A stretch of DNA of 51,585 nt from Collinsella sp. (GTDB lineage Bacteria; Actinomycetota; Coriobacteriia; Coriobacteriales; Coriobacteriaceae). The DNA is taken from NCBI GenBank assembly GCA_031292915.1, contig JAUMSH010000032.1, positions 1-51,585 of the forward strand. Direction: 5' to 3'. Positions within the stretch are counted from its first letter, which is position 1. Each line of letters begins with the position of its first letter. Position numbers and translations under genes: made by a program. Below are positions 32,179 through 41,416 of this stretch, in pieces. Under the pieces are notes generated by a model, which worked only from the letters and a program-made list of their open reading frames with translations, was not told the DNA's origin and made no database searches.

Positions 32179-34248
32179 ATGTCTTCCCAGTTGACGGTTA
32201 TTATCGCCGGTATCGTGCTGGTTGTGGCCATCGTGGTCGCGCTGGTCATCATGCGTCGTGGCGATTCCCGTTTTACCTACGATACGCAGCATGGAACGGC
32301 CCCGCGCGCCACCGAGGGCGAGGGCAATACCGCGGCGACCGCCTTCAAGGGCCGCTTTTCCATCCTCACCACGGGTGTGGGCGCGATGTTTGCGGCGCTT
32401 GCCGTCAAGCTGTGGGGCATGCAGATGGTCTCGTCGGACTATTACGAGAAGCAGGCTAATAGCAATCAGACTCGCACCGTTACCACACCCGCTGTGCGCG
32501 GTCGCATCCTCGACCGCAATGGCGTGGCGCTTGTTCAGAACCGTCCCTCACTTGCTGTCGTGGCCTACCGCGACCTTGCCGAGGATGAGGTTCTGGTTCG
32601 CCATCTTGCCAACGTGCTTGGAATGCCTTACGTGGCGGTCCTTCGCAATATTCAGGACAATACAGAGGGCGCCCAGAGCCTGCATACCATCGCGACGGAC
32701 GTCCGTCGCTCCACGGTTGCCTATATTCAGGAGCATGCCGGCGAGTTCCCGGGCGTCAAGATTGCCGAGCGTACCGAGCGCCAGTATCCATATGGTGAGA
32801 CGGCATGCCATATCTTGGGCTATACCGGCACCATTACCTCCGAGCAGCTCGAGGCCCAGAATAAGAAAACCTCTGGCGATGACGATGCTTCCGCTGGCAA
32901 GATTACGTACCAGTCGGGCGATATCGTGGGCCAGGCGGGCGTTGAGAGCTACTACGAAAACCTGCTGCAGGGTATTCGTGGCGAGCAGACCGTCAAGGTC
33001 GATGCCTCGGGCAATGTGACCGGTCAGGCCGGCGCCGTGCCCGCGAAGGCCGGCTCCGACATTAAGCTCACGCTCGACCTTAAGATCCAACAGGCCTGCG
33101 AGACGGCGCTGGCGAGCGCTATCGAGCTTGCCAAGACCACTGGCTACAGCAATGCCGGCAACGGCGCTGTAGTGTGTCTCGATCCCAACAATGGCGAGAT
33201 CCTGGGCATGGCGAGCCAGCCCAAGTTCGATCCGTCCGTCTTTATCGGCGGCGTCTCAAATGACGTGTGGACCGAGCTCAATGATGACAAGGGCTCGCAT
33301 CCGCTGCTCAACCGCGCCATTAGCGGACAGTACATGTCGGCCTCGACCATCAAGCCGCTCTCGGCACTGGCCGGTCTTGAGTTTGGAACCTACACTTCAA
33401 CGCAGACAACCAACTGCACGGGTTATTGGACGGGTCTGGGCAAGTCGTGGGGCAAGTACTGCTGGCTGCATTCCGGCCACGGCACCATGACGCTGCAGTC
33501 GGGTATCGCCAACTCTTGCGACCCCGTCTTCTACGACATGGGCAAGGCGTTCTTCTATGACGAGCAACATCCCGAGGGCCTGCAGGAGGTCTTTCGTCGC
33601 TGGGGTCTAGGCAAGACCTGCGGTATCGATCTGCCGAGTGAGGGCGCGGGTCGTATTCCCGATGCCGAGTGGAAAGAGTCGTACTTCACCGACGCCTCTG
33701 CCGAGGACCGCAAGTGGAATGCCGGCGATATGACCAACATTGCTATCGGTCAGGGTGACATCCTGGTGACGCCCCTGCAGATGGCGTGCGCCTATATGGG
33801 TCTTGCCAACGGCGGCAAACAGTACGTGCCTCATGTGTTTTTGTCTGCCGTGTCGCGTGATGGCGACGGCGATGCCTATAAGTACAACGGCAAGGGCAAG
33901 AAGAAGCGCCTGGAGGCCAAGATCAACAGCGATTCGGATTTGGCTCTAGTTCGCAACGGCATGCACGACGTGATTTACACGGCATCGACGTCCCTGGCGG
34001 CGCACTTTGGCACCCTGACGCCGCAGGTATACGGCAAGTCGGGCACGGGCGAGAAAAGTGGCGAGGATGAATACGCGTGGTTCTGCGCCTATGCACCGGC
34101 CGATGATCCCAAGTATGTCATCGCTACTGTTCTGGAGCAGGGCGGCGGCGGCTCAGATACCGCGATGCATGTCGTGCGCGACGTGCTCGGTGTGATTTAT
34201 GACGAGCCCGATACCTCTTCGGCCTCGGGCGATTCTTCGGTTCGATAG
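32179..34248 (+). CDS. mrdA: Penicillin-binding protein 2 (elongasome transpeptidase)
   Basis: Class B PBP of 689 aa that cross-links peptidoglycan during side-wall growth. One N-terminal membrane helix; a second hydrophobic stretch occurs near residue 60. The dimerisation domain has RGRILDRNGVALVQNRPSL. The transpeptidase motifs are S389-TIK, S446-C-D and K620-SGTG, the same set as E. coli PBP2, where the second motif is SSD. FEGAGRIPD-type and PLQMACAYMGLANGG regions are as expected. ATG 32179 follows AGGGGAGG. RodA follows 9 bases downstream. Confidence 0.95.
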   Translation: MSSQLTVIIAGIVLVVAIVVALVIMRRGDSRFTYDTQHGTAPRATEGEGNTAATAFKGRFSILTTGVGAMFAALAVKLWGMQMVSSDYYEKQANSNQTRTVTTPAVRGRILDRNGVALVQNRPSLAVVAYRDLAEDEVLVRHLANVLGMPYVAVLRNIQDNTEGAQSLHTIATDVRRSTVAYIQEHAGEFPGVKIAERTERQYPYGETACHILGYTGTITSEQLEAQNKKTSGDDDASAGKITYQSGDIVGQAGVESYYENLLQGIRGEQTVKVDASGNVTGQAGAVPAKAGSDIKLTLDLKIQQACETALASAIELAKTTGYSNAGNGAVVCLDPNNGEILGMASQPKFDPSVFIGGVSNDVWTELNDDKGSHPLLNRAISGQYMSASTIKPLSALAGLEFGTYTSTQTTNCTGYWTGLGKSWGKYCWLHSGHGTMTLQSGIANSCDPVFYDMGKAFFYDEQHPEGLQEVFRRWGLGKTCGIDLPSEGAGRIPDAEWKESYFTDASAEDRKWNAGDMTNIAIGQGDILVTPLQMACAYMGLANGGKQYVPHVFLSAVSRDGDGDAYKYNGKGKKKRLEAKINSDSDLALVRNGMHDVIYTASTSLAAHFGTLTPQVYGKSGTGEKSGEDEYAWFCAYAPADDPKYVIATVLEQGGGGSDTAMHVVRDVLGVIYDEPDTSSASGDSSVR

Positions 34249-34257
34249 GAGGTTGCG

Positions 34258-35484
34258 ATGGATTTTTCTCCGGCGGATCTGTTCCGTTCAACCAAGACCG
34301 GCTCTCGCAGCAGCCTGGACCGCGTCAACAAGCAACTTTCGGCCTCGCGCGGCACGTTTCGCCAAAAGGTGCATATCGGTGTGCTCGTGGCTACAGTGGC
34401 GCTCGTCGCCTACGGTGCCATCATTATCTGGTCGGCTTCGCAGTTTAAGGCCGACGCTTCGTTCTCACGCCATCTGCTGGGAATTGGCATCGGAGCGGTG
34501 CTGGCGGTGCTGGTCTGGCGTACCGATCTGCGCGGTATTTCCAATTTCTCGACGGCGTTGCTCGTCATCGACTTGATCGTGATCCTCTCGCCCAAGATTC
34601 CGGGTCTGTCCTATACGGGCGGTCTGGGCATGACGGGCTGGATCAAGATTCCCGGTATCGGCTTGACATTCCAGCCGGTTGAGCTTGCCAAGCTCATCAC
34701 CATCTTCTTTATTGCTACGCTTGGCTCGCAGTATAACGGTCGCATCGATACCGTTCGCGACTACGTCAAGCTCTGCGGCATGCTGTCCATTCCGTTTTTG
34801 GCCGTCGTTGCCATGGGCGACCTGGGCTCGGGCCTGGTCGTGCTGGTTTCGGGCGCCATCGTCATTTGTATGAGCGGTGCACGCCGCGAATGGGTGCTGT
34901 CGACCCTGGCCCTGCTCGTGGGCTTGGTGGCCCTCGTCCTGGCGCTCGATTCGGTCTTTGATTCGTTGCTCGGCCACGATGTGCTCATCAAGCAGTATCA
35001 GATGAACCGTCTGACGGTCTTTATCGACCCCGATAATGCCGATTCGGACGATGCCTACAACCTGCAGCAGTCGCTTATCGCCGTTGGCTCGGGCGGCTTC
35101 TTTGGTAAGGGTTTGGGCCATGCGACGCAGTCGGCCGGCGGCTTTCTGCCTGAGTTCCACACCGACTTCGTCTTCGCCTTCCTGTCCGAGACCTTTGGTT
35201 TTTGCGGTTCCTTTTTGCTCCTGTGCCTCTACGTGCTGCTGATCTTTTCGACGATTCGCGTCGCCTTTAAGTGCGAGTCCCTGTTTTTGCGTCTTTCGTG
35301 TGTTGGCATCGTTGGCATGTGGGCGTTCCAGACCTTCGAAAACATCGGCATGTGCATCGGCATGATGCCGATTACCGGTATTCCGCTACCGTTTATTAGC
35401 TTCGGTTCGTCTTCGATGATGATTCAGCTGCTGACGGTGGGTATCGTACAATCCATATGGCGGCATCGTTCGGGCGCCGCGTAA
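34258..35484 (+). CDS. rodA: RodA/FtsW-family peptidoglycan glycosyltransferase
   Basis: SEDS polymerase of 408 aa with about ten membrane helices that polymerises lipid II, paired with PBP2. It shows FQPVELAKL (conserved near the active site), DNADSDDAYNLQQSLIAVGSGGFFGKGLG and LPEFHTDFVFAFLSETFGF, then GIPLPFISFGSSSMM, all classical SEDS signatures. The location after mreBCD and PBP2 points to RodA rather than FtsW. The N-terminal 40 residues are charged and cytosolic. Confidence 0.94.
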   Translation: MDFSPADLFRSTKTGSRSSLDRVNKQLSASRGTFRQKVHIGVLVATVALVAYGAIIIWSASQFKADASFSRHLLGIGIGAVLAVLVWRTDLRGISNFSTALLVIDLIVILSPKIPGLSYTGGLGMTGWIKIPGIGLTFQPVELAKLITIFFIATLGSQYNGRIDTVRDYVKLCGMLSIPFLAVVAMGDLGSGLVVLVSGAIVICMSGARREWVLSTLALLVGLVALVLALDSVFDSLLGHDVLIKQYQMNRLTVFIDPDNADSDDAYNLQQSLIAVGSGGFFGKGLGHATQSAGGFLPEFHTDFVFAFLSETFGFCGSFLLLCLYVLLIFSTIRVAFKCESLFLRLSCVGIVGMWAFQTFENIGMCIGMMPITGIPLPFISFGSSSMMIQLLTVGIVQSIWRHRSGAA

Positions 35485-35502
35485 CCGCTGGAGGGGTTTG
35501 CT

Positions 35503-36432
35503 ATGAAAATTCCCGTAGATAAGCTGACCCGCGCTTTTAAGATGGGCGCGTCCGTTAAGAAGGATTCCGATACGCCGGTGCGCGTCTCGGTCTATCTGGA
35601 TCCGTCCGCCTCGCGCTTTCTGGCCGAGACGGTGCGTGACGCCTTTGTGCCGCAGACGACCTCGGGCATTGTGCGCGTCGAGCGTCTGGGGGAGGAGCGA
35701 ATTGCCCCAAAGACCGATACCGATGTGGTGCTGGTGCTCTCGTGTGGTTCCGACCGCTTGGAGAGTGCCGTGCAGGAGCTCGTGATCGCCGGCGCGCCCG
35801 TGTGCGTGCTTGCCGAGTCTGCTGTGGAGGTGCCGTTTATCGAGGAGTCTACGCCCATGCTTGGCGTGGTAGCAGCAACCGATAAGACGTATCTGCTCGA
35901 GACGCTTGCCCGCTGGATTCTCGATCGCACCGACAAGGAAACGGCTTTTGCGGCGAACTTTGCCTTCATGCGCATCGCGGCGGCCAATCGTATCATCACC
36001 TCGTGCGCGCTCACCAATATGGCGACCGGTGCGCTGGTGTTTTTGCCGGGCGCCGATTATCCCGTTATGGCGCTGGCGCAGGTGGGCATGCTCTTTGAGC
36101 TCGCTGCCGTCTTTGGACGCGGCATTAAGCCTGAGCGCGGCTACGAGGTCGCGGGCGTGCTTGCCGGCGGTCTTGTGATCCGAGCGGTCACCCGCGCACT
36201 TGTCAAGCAGACGCCGCATATTGGGTTTGCCGTCAAGGCGCTCACTGCTGCCGCGGGCACCTATGGCATGGGCCGTGCGCTCGTTTCGCTCTACGAGCGC
36301 GATGTCGACTACAGTCGTGCCAACGAGGTGGTCACTGCCACGTTCTCCCGCGTTCGCGATCTGGTGACCACGGTCGCGGGCGCTACCCGTCCTATGGCGT
36401 CCTATCAGGACGCATCAGATCTCGCTGCTTAG
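35503..36432 (+). CDS. DUF697-like membrane-associated protein
   Basis: 309 aa of unknown function. Residues 1 to about 130 look like an alpha/beta domain without a P-loop (DVVLVLSCGSD...CVLAESAV). The C-terminal half has two or three hydrophobic helices with LPGADYPVMALAQVGMLFELAAVFG and GMGRALVSLYERDVDY, a pattern I recognise from DUF697, often found fused to small GTPases such as YcjF-like proteins. Here the GTPase motifs are absent. It lies 18 bases after rodA and 10 before a radical SAM gene, so it is probably in the same transcript and may touch wall growth (inference). Confidence 0.65.
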   Translation: MKIPVDKLTRAFKMGASVKKDSDTPVRVSVYLDPSASRFLAETVRDAFVPQTTSGIVRVERLGEERIAPKTDTDVVLVLSCGSDRLESAVQELVIAGAPVCVLAESAVEVPFIEESTPMLGVVAATDKTYLLETLARWILDRTDKETAFAANFAFMRIAAANRIITSCALTNMATGALVFLPGADYPVMALAQVGMLFELAAVFGRGIKPERGYEVAGVLAGGLVIRAVTRALVKQTPHIGFAVKALTAAAGTYGMGRALVSLYERDVDYSRANEVVTATFSRVRDLVTTVAGATRPMASYQDASDLAA

Positions 36433-36442
36433 GGGTTTTCCG

Positions 36443-38320
36443 TTGCGCGTTGCATACCATGATTGTTTTCATTTAATTGAGCCGCTGCTCGCCAAGGTCG
36501 AGAAACCGAGCCGCTATATCGATCACGAGTGGGGCACGCTTTCCAAGGCCGATGCCGACTACCGTTGCTGCCTGATCTACCCGGATGTGTACGAGGTCGG
36601 TCTGCCCAACCAGGGCATTGCCATCCTCTACAACATCCTTAACCAGGCCGAGGGCATCTCCTGCGAGCGCGGCTATGTGCCGTGGCCCGATATGGGTGAC
36701 GCCATGCGCGAGGCAGGCATTCCGCTGCTGTCGCTCGAGGGTGCAGCGCCGGTCGCTTCGTTTGATATCGTCGGCCTGCATGTTCCGCACGAGATGGCGG
36801 TGACGAACTTCCTCGAGGCTCTCGACCTCGCTGGCATTCCGCTGTTGGCGGCCGACCGCACCGAGGACGACCCCATTATCATCGCCGGCGGCCCCTCGGT
36901 GTACAACCCCGAGCCGTACGCGGCCTTCTTCGATGTTATCCTCATCGGCGAGGGCGAGGAATCGCTGCTCGAGACCTGCCAGCTGCATCGCCGTCTGCGT
37001 AACGAAGGAGTCCCGCGCGCGCAGATTGTCGAGCAGCTTGCATCCATTGCCGGCAACTACGTGCCGTCGCTCTATGAGGTTTGTCACGACGAGCCCTGCT
37101 CGCCGCATGGCTACACTGTGCCGCGTGAAGGCAAGGATGCGCCGACGGTGGTCTTCAAGCGCGTCGTCGAGGATTTCGGCGCCACGAATCCGTTGTCGCA
37201 GTCGTGTGTGCCCTATGCGCAGCTGGTTCACGACCGCCTGTCTATCGAGATCCTGCGCGGCTGCGCCCGCGGCTGTCGTTTTTGTCAGGCCGGCATGACG
37301 TATCGCCCGGTGCGCGAGCGCTCGGCCGACCAGATCGTCTCGTCGGTGATTCAGGGTCTGGAAAAGACCGGCTATGACGAGGTGTCGCTGACCTCGCTCT
37401 CCACGACCGACCACTCCTGCATTCGCGACGTGCTCGGCAGGCTCAACCGTCGCCTGGAGGATACGGGTATTCGCGTGTCTATTCCGTCGCAGCGCCTGGA
37501 TTCGTTTGGCGTGGATATGGCCGAGTCGGTCGCCGGCGAAAAGAAGGGCGGACTGACGTTCGCGCCCGAGGCCGGCAGCCAGCGCATGCGCGACATCATT
37601 AACAAGAACGTGACCGAGGAGGACCTGGACCGTGCGGCCAAGGCGGCCTTCGAGGCCGGTTGGAACCGCATGAAGCTCTACTTTATGATGGGCCTTCCCG
37701 GCGAGCGCGACGAGGACATCGTGGCCATCGCCAATCTGGCCGATCACGTGCTGGAGCTCGGTCGTTCCGTGGTGCCCAAGGCTCGTCGCGGCTCGATCTC
37801 GGTGTCGATCTCGGTTTCGGTCTTTATCCCCAAGGCTGCCACGCCGTTCCAGTGGTGCCCGCAGCTCGACTACGACGACGTCAAGCGTCGCCAGAAGCTG
37901 CTTATCACGAGCGTTCGCAACCGTGCCGTCCGCGTGCATTACCACGATGCCGAGACCTCGCTCATCGAGGCCGCGCTGTCCCGCGCCGGTCGTGACATGA
38001 CGCCCGTCATCATCGATGCTTGGCGCTCGGGCTCTCGCTTTGACGCCTGGGTAGAGCATTTCTCGCTCGATAACTGGAAGGAGGCTGCTGCCAAAAACGG
38101 CATCGACCTCAATGAGCTCGTGCACCTGCCCTACGAGTTGGACTGGCGCCTGCCGTGGGAGCATGTGAGTCCCGGCTGCACGCGCGGCTTCCTCGAGCGC
38201 GAGTACCGTCGCTCGCTCGAGGGTGTCACGACTCCCGACTGCACCCGCACGTCGTGCACCGGCTGCGGGATCTGCCCCACGCTCCACGCCAAGAATGTAT
38301 TGATGGGTGATCGCGCATGA
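36443..38320 (+). CDS. B12-binding-type radical SAM protein (TIGR03960-like)
   Basis: 625 aa. The N-terminal 230 residues form a Rossmann-like domain typical of cobalamin-binding radical SAM enzymes (GLPNQGIAILYNILNQ, IIAGGPSVYNPEPYAAFFDVILIGEGEE). The radical SAM cluster motif is C274-ARG-C278-RF-C281, followed by GYDEVSLTSLSTTDHS and FAPEAGSQRMRDIINKNVTEED. The C-terminus ends with CTRTSCTGCGICPT, four cysteines that could bind a second metal cluster. TTG at 36443 follows AGGGG. It shares ATGA with the DUF2344 gene downstream, the usual partner. The substrate is unknown; the family resembles YgiQ and tRNA-modifying methylthiotransferases. Confidence 0.87.
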   Translation: MRVAYHDCFHLIEPLLAKVEKPSRYIDHEWGTLSKADADYRCCLIYPDVYEVGLPNQGIAILYNILNQAEGISCERGYVPWPDMGDAMREAGIPLLSLEGAAPVASFDIVGLHVPHEMAVTNFLEALDLAGIPLLAADRTEDDPIIIAGGPSVYNPEPYAAFFDVILIGEGEESLLETCQLHRRLRNEGVPRAQIVEQLASIAGNYVPSLYEVCHDEPCSPHGYTVPREGKDAPTVVFKRVVEDFGATNPLSQSCVPYAQLVHDRLSIEILRGCARGCRFCQAGMTYRPVRERSADQIVSSVIQGLEKTGYDEVSLTSLSTTDHSCIRDVLGRLNRRLEDTGIRVSIPSQRLDSFGVDMAESVAGEKKGGLTFAPEAGSQRMRDIINKNVTEEDLDRAAKAAFEAGWNRMKLYFMMGLPGERDEDIVAIANLADHVLELGRSVVPKARRGSISVSISVSVFIPKAATPFQWCPQLDYDDVKRRQKLLITSVRNRAVRVHYHDAETSLIEAALSRAGRDMTPVIIDAWRSGSRFDAWVEHFSLDNWKEAAAKNGIDLNELVHLPYELDWRLPWEHVSPGCTRGFLEREYRRSLEGVTTPDCTRTSCTGCGICPTLHAKNVLMGDRA

Positions 38321-39129
38321 GTGAGCGCCTGACCGACAACCCCTCGCTCTTTAGGCTTCGTGTTCGCTATGGCAAGCGCGATCGCCTTAAGTACCTGGGC
38401 CATCTCGAAGTAATCCATACCATTGAGCGCATCGTGCGCCGTGCGGGACTTCCCTATGCCGTCACGCAGGGCTTCTCTCCGCACATGCGCGTGGGCTTCT
38501 CTTCGGCGCTACCGGTGGGCACGTCGTCGACCTGCGAGTGGTATGACCTGTTTATGACCGAGTTCGTGGCGCTCGACGAGGCTTTTGGGCGCCTGGCTGC
38601 GGCGTCTCCGGCCGATCTGGCGCCCATCGAGGCGGCGTACATCGACGTGCGCACGCCGGCGTTGACGGCGCAGCTCACGCGCCTGTCGTATCGCATCGAC
38701 CTGCACTTGGATCCCGAGGCGCCCGTAAGCGCCGACGAGGTGCGTCGTGCGATCGACACGCTGCGCGCGGGCCACGGCATCGACTATGCGCGCGGAAAAA
38801 AGAGCAAGCGCTTGGATTTGGATCACACGCTCGTTGGCTATGAGCTCACGGCGGGGGAGCGCCCGAACCATTTGGTGCTCATGCTCGACACCCATGCCGA
38901 CAACGAGGGCTCCATGCGTCCGGAAATTTTGCTTTCCGCTGCTGATGTTTTGTTGCAGGGCTTGACCCCGGGCGTGGATGCACCTATTGTTTCCACCGGT
39001 ATGCAAGACCTCGTGACCATCTGCTCCTACGATGTCGAGCGTCAGAATCAAGCATGCGAGGACGACGAGGGCCGACTCGTCAGCCCCATACCTGTGCGAA
39101 CTTGTGGATTTGCTCCACATACTCGTTGA
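38317..39129 (+). CDS. Radical SAM-associated protein (DUF2344 / TIGR03936)
   Basis: 270 aa. Begins with RLRVRYGKRDRLKYLGHLEVIHTIERIVRRAGLPYAVTQGFSPHMRVGFSSALPVG, the hallmark of DUF2344 proteins, which occur beside or fused to the radical SAM protein just upstream. The genes overlap by 4 bases (ATGA). The family lies next to rplU in many bacteria, as here. A role in RNA modification has been supposed, but is not shown. Confidence 0.88.
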   Translation: MSERLTDNPSLFRLRVRYGKRDRLKYLGHLEVIHTIERIVRRAGLPYAVTQGFSPHMRVGFSSALPVGTSSTCEWYDLFMTEFVALDEAFGRLAAASPADLAPIEAAYIDVRTPALTAQLTRLSYRIDLHLDPEAPVSADEVRRAIDTLRAGHGIDYARGKKSKRLDLDHTLVGYELTAGERPNHLVLMLDTHADNEGSMRPEILLSAADVLLQGLTPGVDAPIVSTGMQDLVTICSYDVERQNQACEDDEGRLVSPIPVRTCGFAPHTR

Positions 39130-39154
39130 CGGGGGTATTTTCGCCTGCTACTAT
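39126..39154 (+). promoter_or_regulatory. Promoter of rplU-rpmA
   Basis: TTGACG at 39126-39131, a 17-base spacer and TACTAT at 39149-39154. It overlaps the last codon of the upstream gene. Start would be near 39161, giving a 36-base leader. Confidence 0.8.
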
Positions 39155-39196
39155 ATTCGGCTGTTGCACTAACTGATGCATGAAGGGCAAGTAAAC

Positions 39197-39571
39197 ATGT
39201 ACGCAATCGTTAACACGGGCGGCAAGCAGTACAAGGTCGCCACCGACGATGTCATCACCGTCGAGAAGATCGAGGGCAATGAGGGCGACAAGGTCACCCT
39301 GCCGGTTATCTTCCTCAACGATGGTAAGAAGATCGTCACCGATCCCGACAAGCTGGCCAAGGCCAAGGTTACCGCTCAGATCGTTGAGCAGTTCAAGGGC
39401 GAGAAGCAGCTGGTCTTCAAGTTCCACAAGCGCAAGCGCTATCGTCGTCTGAAGGGTCACCGTCAGCAGCTCACCAAGCTGAAGATCGTGAAGGTCCAGG
39501 CTACGTCCCGCGCCAAGAAGGCTGTCAAGGCAGAGGCCGAGGCTGTTGCCGAGGCTCCCGTCGCCGAGTAG
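39197..39571 (+). CDS. rplU: 50S ribosomal protein L21
   Basis: 124 aa ribosomal protein that binds 23S rRNA. MYAIVNTGGKQYKVATDDVITVEKI is the L21 start; FKFHKRKRYRRLKGHRQQLTKLKI is the C-terminal signature. An Ala/Glu-rich tail of about 20 residues (KAEAEAVAEAPVAE) extends beyond the usual end, as in many actinobacteria. ATG 39197 is chosen because the protein begins exactly there; an in-frame ATG at 39176 adds only seven residues with no purpose. Confidence 0.97.
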   Translation: MYAIVNTGGKQYKVATDDVITVEKIEGNEGDKVTLPVIFLNDGKKIVTDPDKLAKAKVTAQIVEQFKGEKQLVFKFHKRKRYRRLKGHRQQLTKLKIVKVQATSRAKKAVKAEAEAVAEAPVAE

Positions 39572-39604
39572 ATTACACTCGTAACGAAAGAGTAGGTATA
39601 CACA

Positions 39605-39862
39605 ATGGCACACAAAAAAGGACTCGGTTCCTCCCGTAATGGCCGTGACTCCCGCGGTCAGCGCCTTGGCACGAAGCGCTATGCCGGCCAGACGGTAACC
39701 ACGGGCACGATTCTCGTCCGTCAGCACGGCACGCACATCCACCCGGGTGAGAACGTTGGCCGTGGTAAGGACGACACGCTGTTCGCGCTGGTCGACGGTA
39801 CCGTTGAGTTCCACAAGGGTATCAAGCACAGGGTCAGCGTACGCCCGCTCGCGAACGCGTAA
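39605..39862 (+). CDS. rpmA: 50S ribosomal protein L27
   Basis: 85 aa. MAHKKGLGSSRNGRDSRGQRLG is the conserved N-terminus that reaches the peptidyl-transferase centre; no extra N-terminal cleaved peptide of the Firmicutes kind is present. It continues with GTIIVRQ-like GTILVRQHGTHIHPGENVG and DGTVEFHK. It lies 33 bases after rplU and shares its promoter. Confidence 0.98.
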   Translation: MAHKKGLGSSRNGRDSRGQRLGTKRYAGQTVTTGTILVRQHGTHIHPGENVGRGKDDTLFALVDGTVEFHKGIKHRVSVRPLANA

Positions 39863-39887
39863 TTCACCCTTCATAGAGCACATATGT

Positions 39888-39930
39888 GGGAGGCACTTGA
39901 GTTTTAGGATTCAAGGGTCTCCCTCTTTTT
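39888..39930 (+). terminator. Terminator between rpmA and obg
   Basis: GGGAGG (39888-39893) pairs with TCTCCC (39918-39923), then after a small internal loop CTTGA (39896-39900) pairs with TCAAG (39911-39915), followed by TCTTTTTG. The obg ribosome site AGGAGG begins three bases later. It probably lowers, rather than blocks, reading into obg. Confidence 0.65.
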
Positions 39931-39946
39931 GTAGGAGGCGATTCTG

Positions 39947-41413
39947 TTGTCACAGTTCACCGATATCAGCCGCATTAACGTGTGCGGCGGCGACGGCGGA
40001 GCCGGATGCATGTCGTTTAGGCGCGAGGCATTTGTCCCCAAGGGCGGCCCCGATGGCGGCGACGGCGGTCGTGGCGGCAATGTCGTCATCCAGGCCGATG
40101 CTCAGCTGTCTTCGCTGATCGATTACCGCTTTAAGCATCACTTCCGCGCCGAGCGCGGCACGCACGGGCAGGGTGCCCGTCGTAACGGTAAGAGCGGCGA
40201 GGACCTGATTCTCAAGGTCCCTATGGGTACCGTGGTGCGCGAGCTCGATCCCGAGACGCAGACCCCGATGTTCGAGATTGCCGACCTGGTGCACGACGGC
40301 GAGCGCGTTGTCGTGGCCCCTGGTGGCGCCGGTGGTCTCGGCAACACGCACTTTGTGACGTCGGTGCGTCGCGCTCCGGCCTTTGCCCAGTTGGGCGAAC
40401 CGGCCGAGGAGCACTGGATCGAGCTCGAGATGAAGCTTATGGCCGATGCCGCGCTCGTGGGCTTTCCCTCGGTGGGTAAGTCATCGCTCATTGCGCGCAT
40501 GAGTGCCGCCCGCCCCAAGATTGCTGACTACCCGTTTACCACGCTCGTGCCCAATCTGGGCATGGTGCGTGCCGGCGAGTACTCCTATGTCGTTGCCGAC
40601 GTCCCCGGCCTCATCGAGGGTGCGAGCGAGGGCAAGGGCCTGGGCCATCAGTTCCTGCGCCACATCGAGCGCACGGCACTCATCATGCACGTCGTCGATA
40701 TGACGGGTGGTTTTGAGGATCGCGATCCGGTCGAGGACTATCGCATCATCAACCGCGAGCTCGAGCAGTATGGCGCCGAGCTTTCGGAGCGTCCGCAGAT
40801 CGTCGTCGCTAACAAGTGCGATGCGCCGGGCACGGCTGACAAGATTGCCGACCTTAAGCGTGCGGCGCTCGACGATGGCCATATGTTCTTTGCCGTGTCT
40901 GCTGTGACAGGTGCCGGTCTCAACACGCTGATGCTTGCCGTGGGCGAGCAGATGGCTAAGCTTCGCGCCGAGTTGGCTGTCTCGGATGAGCCGGTCGATC
41001 TGCGCGACGAGGAGTGGGAGCGTCGCCGCCTGCAGCGTGAGAAGCGTTTCCGCATTGTCCAGGAAGAGCCCGGTGCCTTCCGCGTTGTCGGTCGTGCCAT
41101 CGAGCGCATGGTCATCCAGACCGACTGGGAAAATGAGGAAGCCGTCATTTACCTGCAGCATAAGTTTGCGCGTATGGGTGTTGACGATGCGCTCGAGAAG
41201 GCCGGCTGCCGTGCGGGCGACGAGGTCCGCATTTGCCAGCGTGCCTTTGACTTTGAGGGTGCCGAGGACTTTTCGGAGTTCGAGGAGCTCGAGGATGCTG
41301 GCGAGGACGTTGCCGTTGAAGCCATTGACGTGGCCGATGCTGCGGATGAGGGCGTCGAGGTTGTCGATGCGGCGGATGCCGCGGGCGATGCCGAGACCTC
41401 GGAGGGCGAGTAG
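39947..41413 (+). CDS. obg: GTPase Obg (CgtA)
   Basis: 488 aa essential GTPase in 50S ribosome maturation. Residues 1-157 are the glycine-rich Obg fold (CGGDGGAGCMSFRREAFVPKGGPDGGDGG). The G domain has GFPSVGKSSL, DVPGLIEGASEGKGLG and NKCD. An OCT domain follows (EPGAFRVVGRAIERMV), then a very acidic tail of about 60 residues. TTG at 39947 has AGGAGG 8 bases upstream. Confidence 0.96.
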   Translation: MSQFTDISRINVCGGDGGAGCMSFRREAFVPKGGPDGGDGGRGGNVVIQADAQLSSLIDYRFKHHFRAERGTHGQGARRNGKSGEDLILKVPMGTVVRELDPETQTPMFEIADLVHDGERVVVAPGGAGGLGNTHFVTSVRRAPAFAQLGEPAEEHWIELEMKLMADAALVGFPSVGKSSLIARMSAARPKIADYPFTTLVPNLGMVRAGEYSYVVADVPGLIEGASEGKGLGHQFLRHIERTALIMHVVDMTGGFEDRDPVEDYRIINRELEQYGAELSERPQIVVANKCDAPGTADKIADLKRAALDDGHMFFAVSAVTGAGLNTLMLAVGEQMAKLRAELAVSDEPVDLRDEEWERRRLQREKRFRIVQEEPGAFRVVGRAIERMVIQTDWENEEAVIYLQHKFARMGVDDALEKAGCRAGDEVRICQRAFDFEGAEDFSEFEELEDAGEDVAVEAIDVADAADEGVEVVDAADAAGDAETSEGE

Positions 41414-41416
41414 GCC

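Noticed and set aside
36473..38287. 604-codon minus-strand frame opposite the radical SAM gene
   Set aside because: Antisense shadow with Arg/His/Gly/Leu bias and no motif; the plus-strand gene has a clear CxxxCxxC cluster site.
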